Assembly (NCBI RefSeq): GCF_013410665.1
Contig: NZ_JACCFM010000001.1
Location: 3,534,001 to 3,598,000, forward strand
Direction: 5' to 3'
Source: Leifsonia psychrotolerans
Lineage (GTDB): Bacteria > Actinomycetota > Actinomycetes > Actinomycetales > Microbacteriaceae
Length of the DNA stretch: 64,000 nt
Positions 1-6,764 of the stretch are shown piece by piece. The first letter of the stretch is position 1. Every line of letters starts with the position of its first letter. The notes beneath the pieces are model-generated. The model saw only the letters and a list, made by a program, of their open reading frames with translations. It ran no database searches and had not been told where the DNA came from. Position numbers and translations under genes: made by a program.

Positions 1-498
1 GGGCTTGACTGCGTCGATCTGCCCCAGGATGGTGCCCAGATCAGTCTCGGCGGCCAGGAAGAGCTCGGGGTGTAACGCGTTCGTGCGCTCGGCGCGCAGG
101 CGCACCTGGCTCACAGACTCTTCGGCACTGACATAGAGCACGCGCGATTTGGAGGCTGCCGCCTTAGAAGCAACTTCGAGCAGCAGGGTGGATTTGCCGA
201 CTCCGGGCTCTCCACTGAGCAGGATCACAGCGCCGGGCACGATACCGCCGCCCAGCACTCGGTCGAACTCGTTGATACCGCTCGGCCAGTGTTCGACCGC
301 CGTTGTATCGACGTGTGTGATCGGACGGGCAACCCCCGCTCCGACCACAGCGGTGGGCTGCACTGATTTGGCCAGGCCGATCTTCTCGGCGGTCTCGACG
401 ACGGTGCCCCACTGCTGGCATTCGCCACAGCGGCCGGCCCACTTCGCGGTGGCCCAGCCGCACTCGGTGCAGCGGAAGGAAGATGCTGGTTTTGCCAT
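1..498 (-). CDS. radA: DNA repair protein RadA (N-terminal part, cut by window start)
   Basis: The first 166 codons of RadA/Sms are visible; the C-terminal half lies outside the window. RadA is a RecA-like ATPase that helps branch migration and processing of recombination intermediates. The N-terminal zinc ribbon is complete (Cys10, Cys13, Cys24, Cys27), and a Walker A motif GEPGVGKST follows at about residues 96-104, then the YVSAEES segment typical of the family. The ATG at 496-498 is followed directly by the MAKPASSFRCTECG start, as expected for RadA. It is transcribed away from the SGNH hydrolase gene, which starts at 1483 on the same strand and ends 11 bp upstream. Confidence 0.95.
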   Translation of the reverse strand, partial: MAKPASSFRCTECGWATAKWAGRCGECQQWGTVVETAEKIGLAKSVQPTAVVGAGVARPITHVDTTAVEHWPSGINEFDRVLGGGIVPGAVILLSGEPGVGKSTLLLEVASKAAASKSRVLYVSAEESVSQVRLRAERTNALHPELFLAAETDLGTILGQIDAVKP

Positions 499-508
499 GT
501 CAGCGAGC

Positions 509-1483
509 CTAGCTCGGGCCGCTGACACTCCCCGGTGGTGTGGCGGTCTGCGGTGCACGGGCGGCCGAGGCATCCGTCTGTGGAGAAGGCTTCGCACTGT
601 GAGAAGGCTCGGCACTGTGAGAAGGCTCGGCACTGTGCGAAGGCAACGGAAGACGGGACACGGCGGCACTGAGATCGGGGAGGAACGCCTCGGCCCAGAC
701 CCGGTAGCCGCGGTCATTCGGGTGGAACATATCGTTCGCGAACTGCGTCAGAGCGCTGCGGAGACCCTGTCGTTTTGTGGTCGAATGCAGCGGAACGACG
801 GTGAGCGCGAACTCGTCGGCGATCTGGCGCAGGAGCCGATTCGCCACGGCGACCTTCGCCTCGGCTGACGCAAAATGAAAGCACGGGAGGTCGGCGACGA
901 GCGTGTGCGCTGGCACTGCTTCGAAGATCTGCCGAATGCCGGACTCGAAGGTCGCCGCATCCCACTGGGCAATGTCGTTGGCACCAATGGCCACGGTGAC
1001 GAGATCCGGCTGCAGTTTCATCAGGCGCGGGAGTTGGTCGCGCACGGCGAGTTCGACGGTGGCACCCGACACGCTCAAATTGATCACGCGTACCGTGCGG
1101 CCCGTGGCCAGACGGATGTGATCGGCCAGGATTCCCACATAGCCACGCTGCGGGGCGCTCGCGCCGATGCCCTGTGCGGCGCTGTCGCCGAGGGCCACGT
1201 AGAGAAGCTCGCCCTTCTCTTTCGCGTGATCACGCCACCACTTCGAGTTGATCGGGAGGGTCTCGTTGAGAACCGTGGCGTTCGCGGCGATGCGGTGTCG
1301 GAAACCGCGATATCCGATTGTGGCAGTGGCGCCAAGGGCGGCGGCGCCGGTGAGCAGGCTGGCGGCGCCCACGAGGGTGGCGAGGCCGGAATTCTTGAAA
1401 GTCACTCGCAGAGAGTACAACGCTTGGTCGAGCTTTGCCTGGCTCCGATGCCACGGGCTGCGCGCTGTGGTGGGATTCGGCAC
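509..1483 (-). CDS. SGNH/GDSL-family hydrolase, membrane anchored
   Basis: A 324-residue serine esterase/lipase-like protein. A single hydrophobic segment at about residues 33-53 (after a basic N-terminus) should act as signal anchor and put the catalytic domain outside the membrane. SGNH blocks are all present: GDSAAQG at 99-105 with the nucleophile Ser101, the Gly of SVSG near 140, GAND with Asn169, and D-x2-H at 251-254. The substrate cannot be read from sequence. The C-terminus is low complexity and contains three copies of HSA(E/K)PS encoded by 18-bp tandem repeats at 583-636. It ends 11 bp upstream of radA and may share a transcript with it. Confidence 0.85.
   Translation of the reverse strand: MPNPTTARSPWHRSQAKLDQALYSLRVTFKNSGLATLVGAASLLTGAAALGATATIGYRGFRHRIAANATVLNETLPINSKWWRDHAKEKGELLYVALGDSAAQGIGASAPQRGYVGILADHIRLATGRTVRVINLSVSGATVELAVRDQLPRLMKLQPDLVTVAIGANDIAQWDAATFESGIRQIFEAVPAHTLVADLPCFHFASAEAKVAVANRLLRQIADEFALTVVPLHSTTKRQGLRSALTQFANDMFHPNDRGYRVWAEAFLPDLSAAVSRLPLPSHSAEPSHSAEPSHSAKPSPQTDASAARAPQTATPPGSVSGPS
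583..636 (-). repeat. three 18-bp tandem repeats inside the SGNH gene
   Basis: On the plus strand the unit GAGAAGGCTCGGCACTGT occurs at 601-618 and 619-636, with a two-base variant at 583-600. It encodes the repeated Ser-His-Ser-Ala-Glu/Lys-Pro stretch at the C-terminus of the hydrolase, a likely flexible tail of variable length. Confidence 0.85.
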
Positions 1484-1537
1484 GCCGGGGAGAGCTCAAT
1501 TCGCGTCGGGATTAGTCTCTCGGCTAGAATCGTCCAC

Positions 1538-1624
1538 GGTACCGTGTCCGAGCGGCCGAAGGTGCAACTCTCGAAAAGTTGTGTGGGTGAAAGTCCACCG
1601 TGGGTTCAAATCCCACCGGTACCG
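1538..1624 (+). tRNA. tRNA-Ser (anticodon CGA)
   Basis: An 87-nt type II tRNA with a 7-bp acceptor stem (GGTACCG with CGGTACC), anticodon stem CAACT/AGTTG around the loop CTCGAAA (anticodon CGA, reads UCG), a long variable arm and the T-loop GTTCAAATC. The CCA end is encoded at 1625-1627. Its last 23 nt plus CCA form the left part of the 41-bp attachment repeat, so the integrated element rebuilds the tRNA 3' end and the gene stays functional. Confidence 0.96.
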
Positions 1625-1642
1625 CCACAGAAAACCCCCTGA
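1602..1642 (+). repeat. attL: left 41-bp attachment repeat
   Basis: Identical over 41 bp to 10267-10307, starting in the T-stem of tRNA-Ser and running through CCA into the left arm (CCCCCTGA) of the terminator. The two copies diverge at 1643 (a) versus 10308 (t). Integration of tyrosine recombinases at tRNA 3' ends leaves exactly this type of duplication. Confidence 0.95.
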
Positions 1643-1676
1643 ATCCCTTGCATTTGCTGGGACTCAGGGGGTTTTT
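1631..1676 (+). terminator. rho-independent terminator of tRNA-Ser, right arm supplied by the element
   Basis: The stem CCCCCTGAATCCC (1635-1647) pairs with GGGACTCAGGGGG (1659-1671) with one mismatch, followed by TTTTT. The left half of the stem is in the shared att core; the loop and right arm belong to the element. Confidence 0.85.
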
Positions 1677-1696
1677 GCTTATACGGAACAGCCCAA

Positions 1697-1714
1697 TGGA
1701 CACTATCTGGACAC
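1697..1714 (+). promoter_or_regulatory. putative integrase arm-type sites (P' arm)
   Basis: Two direct copies of TGGACAC (1697-1703 and 1708-1714) are separated by 4 bp. The same pair with the same 11-bp period is found at the other element end (10146-10163). The pair overlaps the integrase stop codon at 1703-1705. Paired short direct repeats flanking the core are the usual arm-binding sites of tyrosine integrases with an N-terminal arm-binding domain. Confidence 0.6.
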
Positions 1715-2830
1715 ATTCGACGCCGTCTTCGCGTGATCGAGTGCCATAGCTACGGCGTCAAGGTCGTCGTCGAAGAGATCTGCATATGTGTCGAGAGTCA
1801 TGGCTGCCGACGCGTGGCCGAGCATCCGTTGAACGGCTTTGACGTTCGCGCCGGCACTAATCGCCAGGCTTGCCGCCGTGTGCCGCAAGTCATGGATAGT
1901 CACCCGCTCAAAGTGCTTGTCAGCGGCCTGGGACTTCTTCACCGCGGCTACGAACCAGCCGCGTCTTGAATCCGGAAGCCGCACATGATCGAGTCCACCC
2001 CCGAACAGTAAGGCATCGCGTGACTTGCCCTCGCAGAGTCTCGCCAGCGGCTCGGAGAGGAAAGCTGGGTATGGCACGCTTCGGCTCGAGTGGGACTTCG
2101 GCGTGCCAACCACAATCGTGCCACCGACGCTCACCGCATTCTCTGTGACGTTCACGCGCCGGCGCAGCGCATCGAGACTTCGAACGCGCAAGCCGGTAGC
2201 CTCGCCCCACCGTAGACCCGTGTACGCCAAGAACAGCACCAGCGATGAATGCTTCCCCGAGTTGTCGGCCAATAGCTGCGCCTGGTCGTGTGAGAGATAT
2301 ACGCGCGCCTTGCCCGACTTTCGCGGCAGATCGACGCCGCGCGCGGGATTCACCGGCATGCGCCGATCCTTCACCGCTACATCGAGGATTGCTGCGAGCG
2401 CTCCGTATGCCCGTAGCACCGTCGTTGCGCCCTTGTCTTTGCTCAGCGTCGAAACCCACGTCTGCACCTCGCTGTGCCGCACGTCACCGACGGCGTAAGG
2501 CCCCCACTTCGGCTGCACATGCAACCGCCATGCAATCTCAACCGGCCGGAATGACGACGGCTTGAGATGGGTCTGTGACTTGAGCCAGATACCGCCAAGC
2601 GTGGCGACGGTCGCCCGCGCGTCGGCCGGGTCGATATACGCGCCCTGAGACTTCGAATGCTCGACCGTATTCAGGAAGTTCTCAGCGTCCTTCTTCCGGA
2701 CGAAACCGCGCTTTGCCCCCTGGGAATGGTCCGGCTTCCGGTACCGCACACGGTATCGGAGGTCTTCTTTGCGAGGATTGCCCGTTGCCGTCGTAGGGCC
2801 CTTGAGATAGTAAGGCTCGATGCTTCCCAT
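1703..2830 (-). CDS. int: tyrosine recombinase / phage integrase
   Basis: A 375-residue site-specific integrase that should join and excise the element at tRNA-Ser. An N-terminal AP2-like arm-binding region spans about residues 20-60 (YRVRYRKP...RGFVRKKDAENF), a core-binding SAM-like domain about 70-160, and a catalytic domain 175-360. All catalytic residues are visible: Arg207 (TGLRWGE), Lys245 (TPKSHSSR), His313 and Arg316 (HDLRHT), His339 (GHAS) and the nucleophile Tyr349. The ATG at 2830 (MGSIEPYYLK) is preferred; a frame opens further upstream to 2974 but would overlap the HTH gene at 2836. It reads toward attL, as is normal for an integrase beside its att site. Confidence 0.95.
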   Translation of the reverse strand: MGSIEPYYLKGPTTATGNPRKEDLRYRVRYRKPDHSQGAKRGFVRKKDAENFLNTVEHSKSQGAYIDPADARATVATLGGIWLKSQTHLKPSSFRPVEIAWRLHVQPKWGPYAVGDVRHSEVQTWVSTLSKDKGATTVLRAYGALAAILDVAVKDRRMPVNPARGVDLPRKSGKARVYLSHDQAQLLADNSGKHSSLVLFLAYTGLRWGEATGLRVRSLDALRRRVNVTENAVSVGGTIVVGTPKSHSSRSVPYPAFLSEPLARLCEGKSRDALLFGGGLDHVRLPDSRRGWFVAAVKKSQAADKHFERVTIHDLRHTAASLAISAGANVKAVQRMLGHASAAMTLDTYADLFDDDLDAVAMALDHAKTASNVSR

Positions 2831-2835
2831 CGTGG

Positions 2836-3459
2836 CTACTCCAGCAGCCCGTTCGCGCGGGCGCGCGCGATCCACCTCGTAGCGGTTCGCTGAGGTAGGC
2901 CCAGCGTCTCCTGGACAGCTAAACCGGGATTGCCCCCAACGGCTTTGCACCATGCAAACGTCCGTGCAACCCACATCAGCATTTCCTCTGTTGGGCCGTT
3001 TGGGCCTACGGCTGCCGCGGCGAGAGATTGCCTGTCGAGCAGGCCCCCGCCGGTCGACTGCTCGGCGCGTTTCTTTCGTTCTTCGCTTCCCCGCTGCGCC
3101 GCAAGGACGACGAATGGGTCGGCGGCAGCGAGAGCGTGCAGCAGCTTCGGAAGGGAAATCTTATGGACCTGCGCAGTCGTAATGCGATCGTCGGAGCGCA
3201 TGGTCATTGAGTGAAGGCGATACCCCTCTCGAGCGTCGAGGGTTAGCAGGTCCAACTCGAAGGCTATCCCTGGCAAGTCGGGGAGCTCTACGGTCCCGTG
3301 TAGCAGCTGAGGTAACCAGAGGTCCGGTTTGAGTGGCCCCACCTGTACGAAATCTGAGAGCCCATCCTCACGAATCACGCCCGGCGCTGAGAGGCTCGCG
3401 CGGGTTGCGCCCTCGTTGGTTGAATTCGTCTCATCTCTCATACGGAAGATTCTAACCAC
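2836..3459 (-). CDS. unknown protein with C-terminal helix-turn-helix, possible element regulator
   Basis: A 207-residue protein ending 5 bp before the integrase start, so both probably share a transcript. The last 35 residues (NPGLAVQETLGLPQRTATRWIARARANGLLE) look like a helix-turn-helix of the kind that picks up a promoter or replication site; the first 150 residues match no family I recognise. A GTG start at 3459 gives MVRIFRMRDE; an ATG at 3441 (MRDETNS) is equally possible. It is divergent from the excisionase-like gene at 3556, with an inverted-repeat control region between them, which fits a repressor or integrase/excision switch. Function is inferred from position only. Confidence 0.7.
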   Translation of the reverse strand: MVRIFRMRDETNSTNEGATRASLSAPGVIREDGLSDFVQVGPLKPDLWLPQLLHGTVELPDLPGIAFELDLLTLDAREGYRLHSMTMRSDDRITTAQVHKISLPKLLHALAAADPFVVLAAQRGSEERKKRAEQSTGGGLLDRQSLAAAAVGPNGPTEEMLMWVARTFAWCKAVGGNPGLAVQETLGLPQRTATRWIARARANGLLE

Positions 3460-3461
3460 CC

Positions 3462-3555
3462 AATGGCCTAGATGTTTTATTTCGTGGCCACATGATGCTA
3501 GCGTGACTCATGGCCGCGAAATTTAAAAACATGGCCACTACCCGAGAGGCGCAAT
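3462..3555. promoter_or_regulatory. divergent control region with inverted repeat and four TGGCC half-sites
   Basis: Between the int-side HTH gene and the excisionase-like gene, the left arm ATGTTTTATTTCGTGGCC (3472-3489) is an imperfect inverted copy of 3511-3532 (GGCCGCGAAATTTAAAAACAT). TGGCC occurs four times in direct orientation (near 3464, 3485, 3511 and 3533), about every 21-26 bp. The stretch is locally AT-rich. This is a good candidate operator for the element's regulator; no protein can be assigned to it from sequence. Confidence 0.5.
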
Positions 3556-3798
3556 ATGAGCATTTCAGTTTCACTGCCGGATGGCGGAGTGGAAGCAGCA
3601 CGCGAGCGTTACCTATCGCCTGATCAGGTTTGCGAGCTCGTGCCGGTGTTGACGAAGGGCCAACTTGCACAATGGCGGTTCCTCTCCGCCGGCCCGCGCT
3701 ACCGCAAATTGGGGCGGAAGGTCGTCTACGTCGAGTCCGAGGTAATCGAATTCGTTGAATCAACCGCCCGTTATGGGACCGCCGCGGAAGCTGTGTAG
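3556..3798 (+). CDS. excisionase-like small HTH protein
   Basis: An 80-residue protein with a MerR/AlpA-like winged helix: YLSPDQVCELVPVLTKGQLAQWRFLSAGPRYRKLGRKVVYVESEVIEFVES. The pattern helix-turn-helix, then wing with GPRYRKLGRKVVY, then a short helix E-x-V-I-x-F is that of excisionase-family (recombination directionality) proteins. It would bend DNA at the att sites and favour excision, or act as transcription activator. It is the first gene of the rightward operon; the next gene starts 3 bp after its stop. Confidence 0.8.
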   Translation: MSISVSLPDGGVEAARERYLSPDQVCELVPVLTKGQLAQWRFLSAGPRYRKLGRKVVYVESEVIEFVESTARYGTAAEAV

Positions 3799-3800
3799 CA

Positions 3801-4310
3801 ATGTCCGCAATTGTGAATGCCGCCGACGCCTGGCCGGGCATCGACGGCAAATCGACCGAAACCACATCAAAGGAAACGACGACAGTGAACACGCTACTTG
3901 ACGCCAAGCACAACCATCCGAACGCCACGATTGAGCGCGATGTTCAAGGCTGCGGTGCGCGCCCCGCCACACGCGAGGTTGGTGAGAACGCTCGCGATTG
4001 GGTGCGTAACCTCCCGCCGGTGCAGGGACGCAACCTTGAGCTTTCGCTGTACACGAACGGTCCGGCTGAAGGGGGTGCGAGGGCGGAGGTCGACGCCGGA
4101 CCGCTCAGGGAGCCTGTCGAGCTTCGGGACCTCTCCGCTCTCCCAGAAGCTACCCGACTCGACGCCCTCAACGCCGGCGGCCTCAACGTCACCGGCCCCG
4201 GCGGCCGACTACTTCACCCCGAAAGCGTACTGATGGATGCGTTGACCTGGGCCGATAGTGCGCGCCGATGCGTGGGCCGCGCCCGCTACATCATCACGGC
4301 CGGTGCGTAG
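3801..4310 (+). CDS. hypothetical protein of the element
   Basis: A 169-residue protein without a recognised domain. The start ATG follows the excisionase-like stop by two bases, suggesting coupled translation; an internal GTG at about 3885 behind AAAGGAAACG is another possible start (NTLLDAKHNHP). The central part (RDWVRNLPPVQGRNLELSLYTNGPAEGGARAEVDAGPLREPVELRDLSALPEATRLDALNAGG) is soluble and acidic; there are no membrane segments. Codon use is ordinary for the host. Confidence 0.55.
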   Translation: MSAIVNAADAWPGIDGKSTETTSKETTTVNTLLDAKHNHPNATIERDVQGCGARPATREVGENARDWVRNLPPVQGRNLELSLYTNGPAEGGARAEVDAGPLREPVELRDLSALPEATRLDALNAGGLNVTGPGGRLLHPESVLMDALTWADSARRCVGRARYIITAGA

Positions 4311-4314
4311 AGCG

Positions 4315-4518
4315 GTGACGTTCAAGCTGCGGCTTCCCTACCGCGTCGCGCCTGTCGTTGTCACCGCGACAACGATGAACTCGCCGTCAGTGCCCGCCGT
4401 GACTCTCGAAGTTGGGGGTGAGCGGGCCCACATGGCCCCCCATGATGCCCGCAAGCTCGCCACTGCGTTACTTGAGCACGCAGCCGCTGCTGAACGGACG
4501 CCGACGGAATGGCCGTAG
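4315..4518 (+). CDS. small conserved actinobacterial protein, unknown function
   Basis: 67 residues from the GTG at 4315, 4 bp after the preceding stop; the frame is open further upstream to 4258 but that part overlaps the previous gene. The body (VPAVTLEVGGERAHMAPHDARKLATALLEHAAAAE) has the strand-strand then AR-x-LA-x-ALL-x-AA helix pattern seen in many small proteins of actinobacterial phages and mobile elements (similar in style to DUF6907). No role can be given. Confidence 0.55.
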   Translation: MTFKLRLPYRVAPVVVTATTMNSPSVPAVTLEVGGERAHMAPHDARKLATALLEHAAAAERTPTEWP

Positions 4519-4576
4519 CTGCGGCCCGCTCCGCGAGCGCCAACATTCACAATCGACTCGATGAAAGGACTTGCGG

Positions 4577-5392
4577 ATGGGCTCACAGTTGGTCGGGCGA
4601 GCTTTCGTCTTCGCAGTCGAGCATCCCTTGAAGCCGAACGAGTTTCGTCTATTGGCTTTCATGGCCAACACTGCTTTGGACACCGACAGTCCGCCGCGAT
4701 ATTTCGGCAGCCGTGAGACCTCAGCATTCGGCTTGGGCGCACGCTTGCCCGCCGCGCCCGCGCCGGATGCTCCGAACGCTCTCGAGATCTCGCGTGAGCG
4801 CGAAAGCGCATTCGAATCGGTCAGGCGTGCAACGAAGGGATTGCTTGAGGCGGGCGCGATTCGCCAGCTCAAGCGCGGGCGTACCGGTCAGCGTGCCGAG
4901 TTCGCCCTAACTCTCAACGCGGTGAGCTTCACCCCGTCGAGTCCTGGTTCGGAATCATCCAGCCCCAACGATTCGTTGGGCCTGGCGGCCATGACCAAGG
5001 CGGGCGCAGAAGGACCGAAGCCAACGAAACGTTGGGGCTCAGACCCAGCGAATCATTGGGGCACCAGACCCAACGAATCATTGGGTTCAGGCCCAACAAA
5101 ACGTTGGGCCCAAGGAACCACTGAGGAACCACTACAGGGACCAAGCGAGGAACCACGTTCAAGATCTCTTGACTTGGCCAAACAGGGCGATGCCATCGGG
5201 GGAGTGCCGGCGTCGGCCGTGCAGGCTGCCACGTCCAAGGTGCTGATGACGGGGGCCACGAGCGCGACAGCTCGAACAGGCCGCCCCGAATATGCGCCGC
5301 TGAACAAATACGGCGAATGCGCCAAGCACCTCAACTACCCGGCACCGTGCGACGCCTGTCGACGCGACGCCCTCGAAATCGCAGCCGCATAG
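4577..5392 (+). CDS. winged-helix replication-initiator-like protein carrying internal palindromes
   Basis: 271 residues from the ATG at 4577, behind AAGGAC with good spacing; a TTG at 4571 is also in frame. The N-terminal 115 residues (GRAFVFAVEHPLKPNEFRLLAFMANTALD...ESVRRATKGLLEAGAIRQLKRGRTGQRAEFAL) look like a winged-helix DNA-binding domain with a beta-hairpin wing, similar to phage and plasmid replication organisers. The middle (about 130-180) is low complexity with repeated SLG/KRWG peptides encoded by five palindromes at 4964-5110. The C-terminus has a possible metal site (GECAKHLNYPAPCDAC). Replication of the excised element is my inference; a transcription factor is the alternative. 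Confidence 0.6.
   Translation: MGSQLVGRAFVFAVEHPLKPNEFRLLAFMANTALDTDSPPRYFGSRETSAFGLGARLPAAPAPDAPNALEISRERESAFESVRRATKGLLEAGAIRQLKRGRTGQRAEFALTLNAVSFTPSSPGSESSSPNDSLGLAAMTKAGAEGPKPTKRWGSDPANHWGTRPNESLGSGPTKRWAQGTTEEPLQGPSEEPRSRSLDLAKQGDAIGGVPASAVQAATSKVLMTGATSATARTGRPEYAPLNKYGECAKHLNYPAPCDACRRDALEIAAA
4964..5110. repeat. array of five CCCAACGA-TCGTTGGG-like palindromes
   Basis: Palindromes lie at 4964-4980 (perfect, arms CCCAACGA/TCGTTGGG), 5021-5035 (CCAACG/CGTTGG, perfect), 5044-5060 (imperfect), 5069-5085 (one mismatch) and 5090-5110 (GGCCCAAC/GTTGGGCC, perfect). They are spaced about 57, 23, 25 and 21-23 bp apart. The array lies within the winged-helix gene, as replication iterons often lie in or next to their rep gene. 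Confidence 0.8.
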
Positions 5393-5430
5393 TCGAAAGG
5401 ACCGCAAGCAATGACGACAGCGCCGGGATT

Positions 5431-5628
5431 GTGCACGACGTCTGGGCTCGGCGCGCAGATCGCGCAGCCGCTGCCGCTGACCATGCTCGGGTGTCCGCGC
5501 CGGCCTACGGGTCGCTGAACCATTGCGGCGACTGCTCTCGGCAGCCGAGCTGCGTTGCCCCGAGCGGCGGATGCCGTCTCGACGCCGCCAGTCTGTTGCG
5601 CGGAAACGACCAAACTACAAACTATTGA
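5431..5628 (+). CDS. possible small Cys-rich protein of the element
   Basis: A GTG-started frame of 65 residues (VHDVWARRADRAAA...YGSLNHCGDCSRQPSCVAPSGGC...) with five cysteines in a pattern that might bind zinc. It follows the winged-helix gene by 38 bp but lacks a strong ribosome binding site. A competing frame with a better site (AAAGGA then ATG at 5411) would give only 35 residues, ending at 5518. One of the two is probably translated; I cannot decide which. Confidence 0.35.
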   Translation: MHDVWARRADRAAAAADHARVSAPAYGSLNHCGDCSRQPSCVAPSGGCRLDAASLLRGNDQTTNY

Positions 5629-5634
5629 AAATAG

Positions 5635-6000
5635 GTGACAGAAGTGCATGCAATTCCTCTCGACAAGGGGTGGCAACGCGAAGCCGTCGACGCTTTGACC
5701 AGTAGCCCAAAGCCTGGCCCGTCGAACTCTCTGCGAGGTGACGCCCTCGCAGCCGTCGACGCCAACACCCGTGGCTTCCCGCGACGCGTCCGGGTAGCGA
5801 AGATGACCTCCCCCGAACGCGCTGCGTACTGGCTCTACTGGTCACGCCGCCATGAATCCCGCGGTGACCGGTTCCTCATGCAGCTGCACGACATTCGCGA
5901 CGCACTCCACGCCGGCGACACCCCCGCAGCCTTCGCCCTGGTCGAAGACCTTCCCCGCAAGAACCAGCGCACCGCCACAACCAGCAACACCAACCCGTAG
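5635..6000 (+). CDS. hypothetical protein of the element
   Basis: 121 residues, from GTG at 5635 (a second GTG at 5644 is in frame). The charged, helical centre (RVRVAKMTSPERAAYWLYWSRRHESRGDRFLMQLHDIRDALHAGDTPAAFALVEDL) shows no known domain or membrane segment. It ends 10 bp before the scaffold-like gene, so the two are probably one transcript and it may belong to the structural module. Confidence 0.55.
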   Translation: MTEVHAIPLDKGWQREAVDALTSSPKPGPSNSLRGDALAAVDANTRGFPRRVRVAKMTSPERAAYWLYWSRRHESRGDRFLMQLHDIRDALHAGDTPAAFALVEDLPRKNQRTATTSNTNP

Positions 6001-6010
6001 GAGACCAGCA

Positions 6011-6583
6011 ATGACCACCACACTGCAAGCAGCGACGACCGAACCGACCAGCACAACGCCGCCGGCATCCGCACAGCCCGCGACACCGCCACAGACCCCC
6101 GCCGCGCCCACCAGCGCCTCAGCAGCACCCGTAGACGCGCAGAGCGACGCCACGGACGCCCGGCGGCGCGGTCCAGCGGCAGAGGCCGCAGCGCGCCGCC
6201 ACCAGCTGCGCGACGCTGAGGCAACAATCAGCACTCAGGCGGCGCAGATTGCCGCCATGCAGCGCGACGCCATCGAGAACCTGATCGCGCTTCCCGAGGT
6301 TGACCTTCGAGGTGACGGCAGCCACGCCGCAACCCTGCAGCGTGCGGCCGACCTCTGGGAAGTTCTCAAAGCGGAGCCGGGCCAGTTCTTCGATGAGACC
6401 GGGGCGCTCGACCGTATCGCCCTGGCCGATTTCATCGCGATGAGCACCGAGGGGCGCGACTACCTCACCAGGAGCAACGTTGAAGTGCCGCCGAGCAACC
6501 CTGCCAAGGAGGCGCTTGACCGGCAACGGTCATCGAGTCCCCGCCCCGCCGCCGCTTCACCGTGGTCCGCCGCATTCAGGTAG
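6011..6583 (+). CDS. scaffold-like protein preceding the major capsid gene
   Basis: 190 residues from the ATG at 6011, with GGAG 8-9 bp upstream. The first 50 residues are a Pro/Thr/Ala-rich linker; residues about 60-100 form a predicted coiled coil (AAARRHQLRDAEATISTQAAQIAAMQRD), followed by a domain with LPEVDLRGDG...AADLWEVLKAEPGQFFDETGALDRIALADFI. Such proteins (Pro-rich, coiled coil, then an acidic 'D-G-x-L-D' segment) directly precede HK97-type capsid genes in actinobacterial prophages and are thought to be scaffolds. The capsid protein lacks a long N-terminal delta domain, so a separate scaffold would be needed. No sequence of known scaffolding activity can be pointed to. Confidence 0.6.
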   Translation: MTTTLQAATTEPTSTTPPASAQPATPPQTPAAPTSASAAPVDAQSDATDARRRGPAAEAAARRHQLRDAEATISTQAAQIAAMQRDAIENLIALPEVDLRGDGSHAATLQRAADLWEVLKAEPGQFFDETGALDRIALADFIAMSTEGRDYLTRSNVEVPPSNPAKEALDRQRSSSPRPAAASPWSAAFR

Positions 6584-6601
6584 CCGCATAATCCGCACGA
6601 C

Positions 6602-6650
6602 GCCGGGCCCCCGCTCTGCCACAAAGCTTGGTACAATGTGAGGGCCCGGC
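6602..6650 (+). promoter_or_regulatory. extended -10 promoter-like site flanked by 9-bp inverted repeat
   Basis: Upstream of the capsid gene a TGGTACAAT (6629-6637, extended -10 type) is enclosed by GCCGGGCCC (6602-6610) and its exact reverse complement GGGCCCGGC (6642-6650). The stretch 6584-6764 holds no gene I trust, although the capsid frame is open back to a GTG at 6663. This could be a separate late promoter with operator, or an RNA hairpin. Confidence 0.4.
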
Positions 6651-6764
6651 CGGGTCGAGTCAGTGACTCCCCAACCGCAAGCAGAAAGCCCAGAGGGCGA
6701 ACACCGCGCAGGCAGCGCCGCGCGTGACTACACCACTTCCCTCGCCTCACTCTGGAGCACCCTC

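Noticed and set aside
149..868. Plus-strand ORF across radA and SGNH 3' end
   Set aside because: Antisense to two supported genes and crosses the 18-bp tandem repeat.
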